A DNA stretch of 8,216 bases from Micropepsaceae bacterium (lineage in GTDB: Bacteria > Pseudomonadota > Alphaproteobacteria > Micropepsales > Micropepsaceae): positions 1-8,216 of the forward strand of contig JANWHR010000235.1 in NCBI GenBank assembly GCA_025450355.1. Direction: 5' to 3'. Numbering within the stretch: the stretch's first letter is position 1; the number at the start of each line of letters is the position of its first letter. The translations under genes were made by a program, and so were the position numbers. Positions 7,315 through 8,216 of this stretch are shown piece by piece. The notes below the pieces were generated by a model. The model made no database searches and had not been told where the DNA came from. It was given only the letters and a program-made list of their open reading frames with translations.

Positions 7315-7972
7315 GGCGGTTGATCCGGCGTACCGAAGCCTCGTCGCCGCTTCCGGCTTCAGCCGCCTCCCAGGGATCGCGCTCGTCGAAATCGAGACGG
7401 ACATATCCACGCGGACTCGCAGGCCCGCCCCACCCGATTTCGCTCCACGCGGTCGGATGCGCGTAGTAGGCAAGAACGATGTCGCGCGCCATCCGCTTCT
7501 CGAAAAAGTCCTTTGGAGGCATGCTGCCCCATTGCGGCGCCTTCAGTTCTCCAGCTTGCATACGCGTCAGCAAAGCATCCTGTAACCCTTCCGCGAGGCT
7601 ATGAAAAAGTCCGCCATAGGCCGTCCGGGCTTCCGCATCGAGCGCCTTCAGGCCAAGCCGCCATGCATCGCCGTCGCGCGGCGTTCCCGCCAGCCGAAAG
7701 CCATCCAATGCACCGCGAAACAGCTTCTCATCCACCAACGCCGCTACCGGAACCGGTGGACGCGCGGCGGATTGCGGCACAATGCGGGCTGCAATCGCGG
7801 TGACGGTCTGGAATTCCTCGGCGGTGAAGAATTGCGGCTCGGCGCCGATCGAGAGCCTGCGGGTGATGACGCGACGGGTCTGTTCATTCCAGGACGGTCC
7901 CAGCCGCTTGGCCAGAACGTCGTAGCCGGGATAGCGATCCTGGCCGGCAGGAATTTTTCGAAAGTCATGCAT
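7304..7972 (-). CDS. Gluconate 2-dehydrogenase subunit 3 family protein (small subunit)
   Basis: 222-residue protein resembling the small (gamma) subunit that accompanies GMC dehydrogenases and helps them fold, mature and reach their location. The core begins with FFTAEEFQTVTAIAARIVPQ (48-67), the usual opening of this domain. It ends with the aromatic segment YYAHPTAWSEIGWGGPASPRGY (169-190), and DFDERDPWEA follows closely. In the well-known periplasmic complexes this subunit carries the Tat signal that exports both partners. Here the N-terminal 48 residues contain Arg pairs (RR at 33-34 and 38-39) but no hydrophobic stretch, so no signal is visible. The gene starts inside the end of the membrane-protein gene (8-base overlap) and ends 11 bases inside the GMC gene, implying coupled translation and a fixed ratio of the three products. 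Confidence 0.93.
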   Translation of the reverse strand: MHDFRKIPAGQDRYPGYDVLAKRLGPSWNEQTRRVITRRLSIGAEPQFFTAEEFQTVTAIAARIVPQSAARPPVPVAALVDEKLFRGALDGFRLAGTPRDGDAWRLGLKALDAEARTAYGGLFHSLAEGLQDALLTRMQAGELKAPQWGSMPPKDFFEKRMARDIVLAYYAHPTAWSEIGWGGPASPRGYVRLDFDERDPWEAAEAGSGDEASVRRINRHVR

Positions 7973-8216
7973 TGGGATGGTCCTTCATCAGGCCAAGCGC
8001 GGCGAGACCGGCAAGTGCAAGACCGGCGAAACTCGGGGGCGCCGGCAGCGGCGGCCCGTTGAGGACGTTCTGGCTCCAGTTGCGCCAGCCACCCATGTTG
8101 CGGGACACGCCGTAGGCGTGAAATCCAACGCCGGCAAAACCCATCGCCGCCAACAGGCGCATCCACCAGCGGGTGAATCGGTGCTCTCGCGCCGGTCCGC
8201 CGGCCGCAGCGGCGGC
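7965..8216 (-). CDS. C-terminal part of a small membrane protein (runs off the right edge)
   Basis: The frame is open from the window edge to a TGA at 7967-7965, giving 83 residues with the start outside the window. After an Ala/Gly-rich edge and a basic stretch (REHRFTRWW) come two hydrophobic segments: MRLLAAMGFAGVGFHAYGV and FAGLALAGLAALGLM. They are separated by a polar, Trp/Asn/Pro-rich link (SRNMGGWRNWSQN, then VLNGPPLPAPPS). I do not recognise a named family, though I have an impression of similar hypothetical proteins beside GMC/subunit 3 genes in Rhizobiales (unverified). An internal ATG at 8162 could give a 65-residue version, but codon-like sequence continues upstream. The 8-base overlap with the subunit 3 gene suggests a functional partner, perhaps the membrane anchor of the dehydrogenase (inference). 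Confidence 0.75.
   Translation of the reverse strand, partial: AAAAAGGPAREHRFTRWWMRLLAAMGFAGVGFHAYGVSRNMGGWRNWSQNVLNGPPLPAPPSFAGLALAGLAALGLMKDHPNA
7981..7986 (-). promoter_or_regulatory. Ribosome binding site of the subunit 3 gene
   Basis: GAAGGA on the minus strand, 8 bases before ATG 7972. It is a strong Shine-Dalgarno sequence inside the coding end of the upstream membrane-protein gene and supports the chosen start and the 8-base overlap. Confidence 0.6.

Noticed and set aside
7315..7473. N-terminal extension of the GMC gene to ATG 7473
   Set aside because: It would overlap the subunit 3 gene by 170 bases with basic, non-conserved residues; ATG 7314 gives a sensible N-terminus and an 11-base overlap.

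Overview
The window looks like chromosomal DNA from a high-GC alphaproteobacterium. The closest fit from memory is the Bradyrhizobium/Rhodopseudomonas group (Nitrobacteraceae), judged from GC-rich codon use and the style of the protein families; no database was searched. It holds six complete genes and two genes cut by the window edges. I see no RNA genes, mobile elements or CRISPR.

Layout. At the left edge (1-89, minus strand) is the start of an unidentified membrane or secreted protein. Bases 90-644 hold no convincing gene and form a divergent upstream region. A formate/nitrite-transporter family protein follows on the plus strand (645-1517). A 224-base spacer separates it from a long minus-strand block that runs to the right edge. 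Read in its own direction from the right, the block is: the C-terminal part of a small membrane protein (8216-7965), a gluconate 2-dehydrogenase subunit 3-like protein (7972-7304), a GMC-family flavin dehydrogenase (7314-5650), a glucose-1-dehydrogenase-like SDR (5618-4755), a second SDR with a C-terminal membrane segment (4634-3519), and a glycoside hydrolase family 15 enzyme (3535-1742).

The first three genes overlap by a few bases and the fourth follows after 31 bases, so these four are very probably one operon. The second SDR and the GH15 gene overlap by 17 bases and lie 120 bases downstream. They may be read through or have their own promoter.

Working idea (inference): the block is a sugar-oxidation module. 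The GH15 enzyme would release glucose from an alpha-glucoside such as trehalose. The SDR would oxidise glucose with NAD(P)+. The GMC/subunit 3 pair would oxidise a sugar, aldonate or other polyol and pass electrons through an iron-sulfur cluster to the membrane. The pair differs from the textbook periplasmic gluconate or glucose dehydrogenases: neither subunit shows a Tat or Sec signal peptide, and no cytochrome c gene is visible. A small membrane protein takes the neighbouring position.
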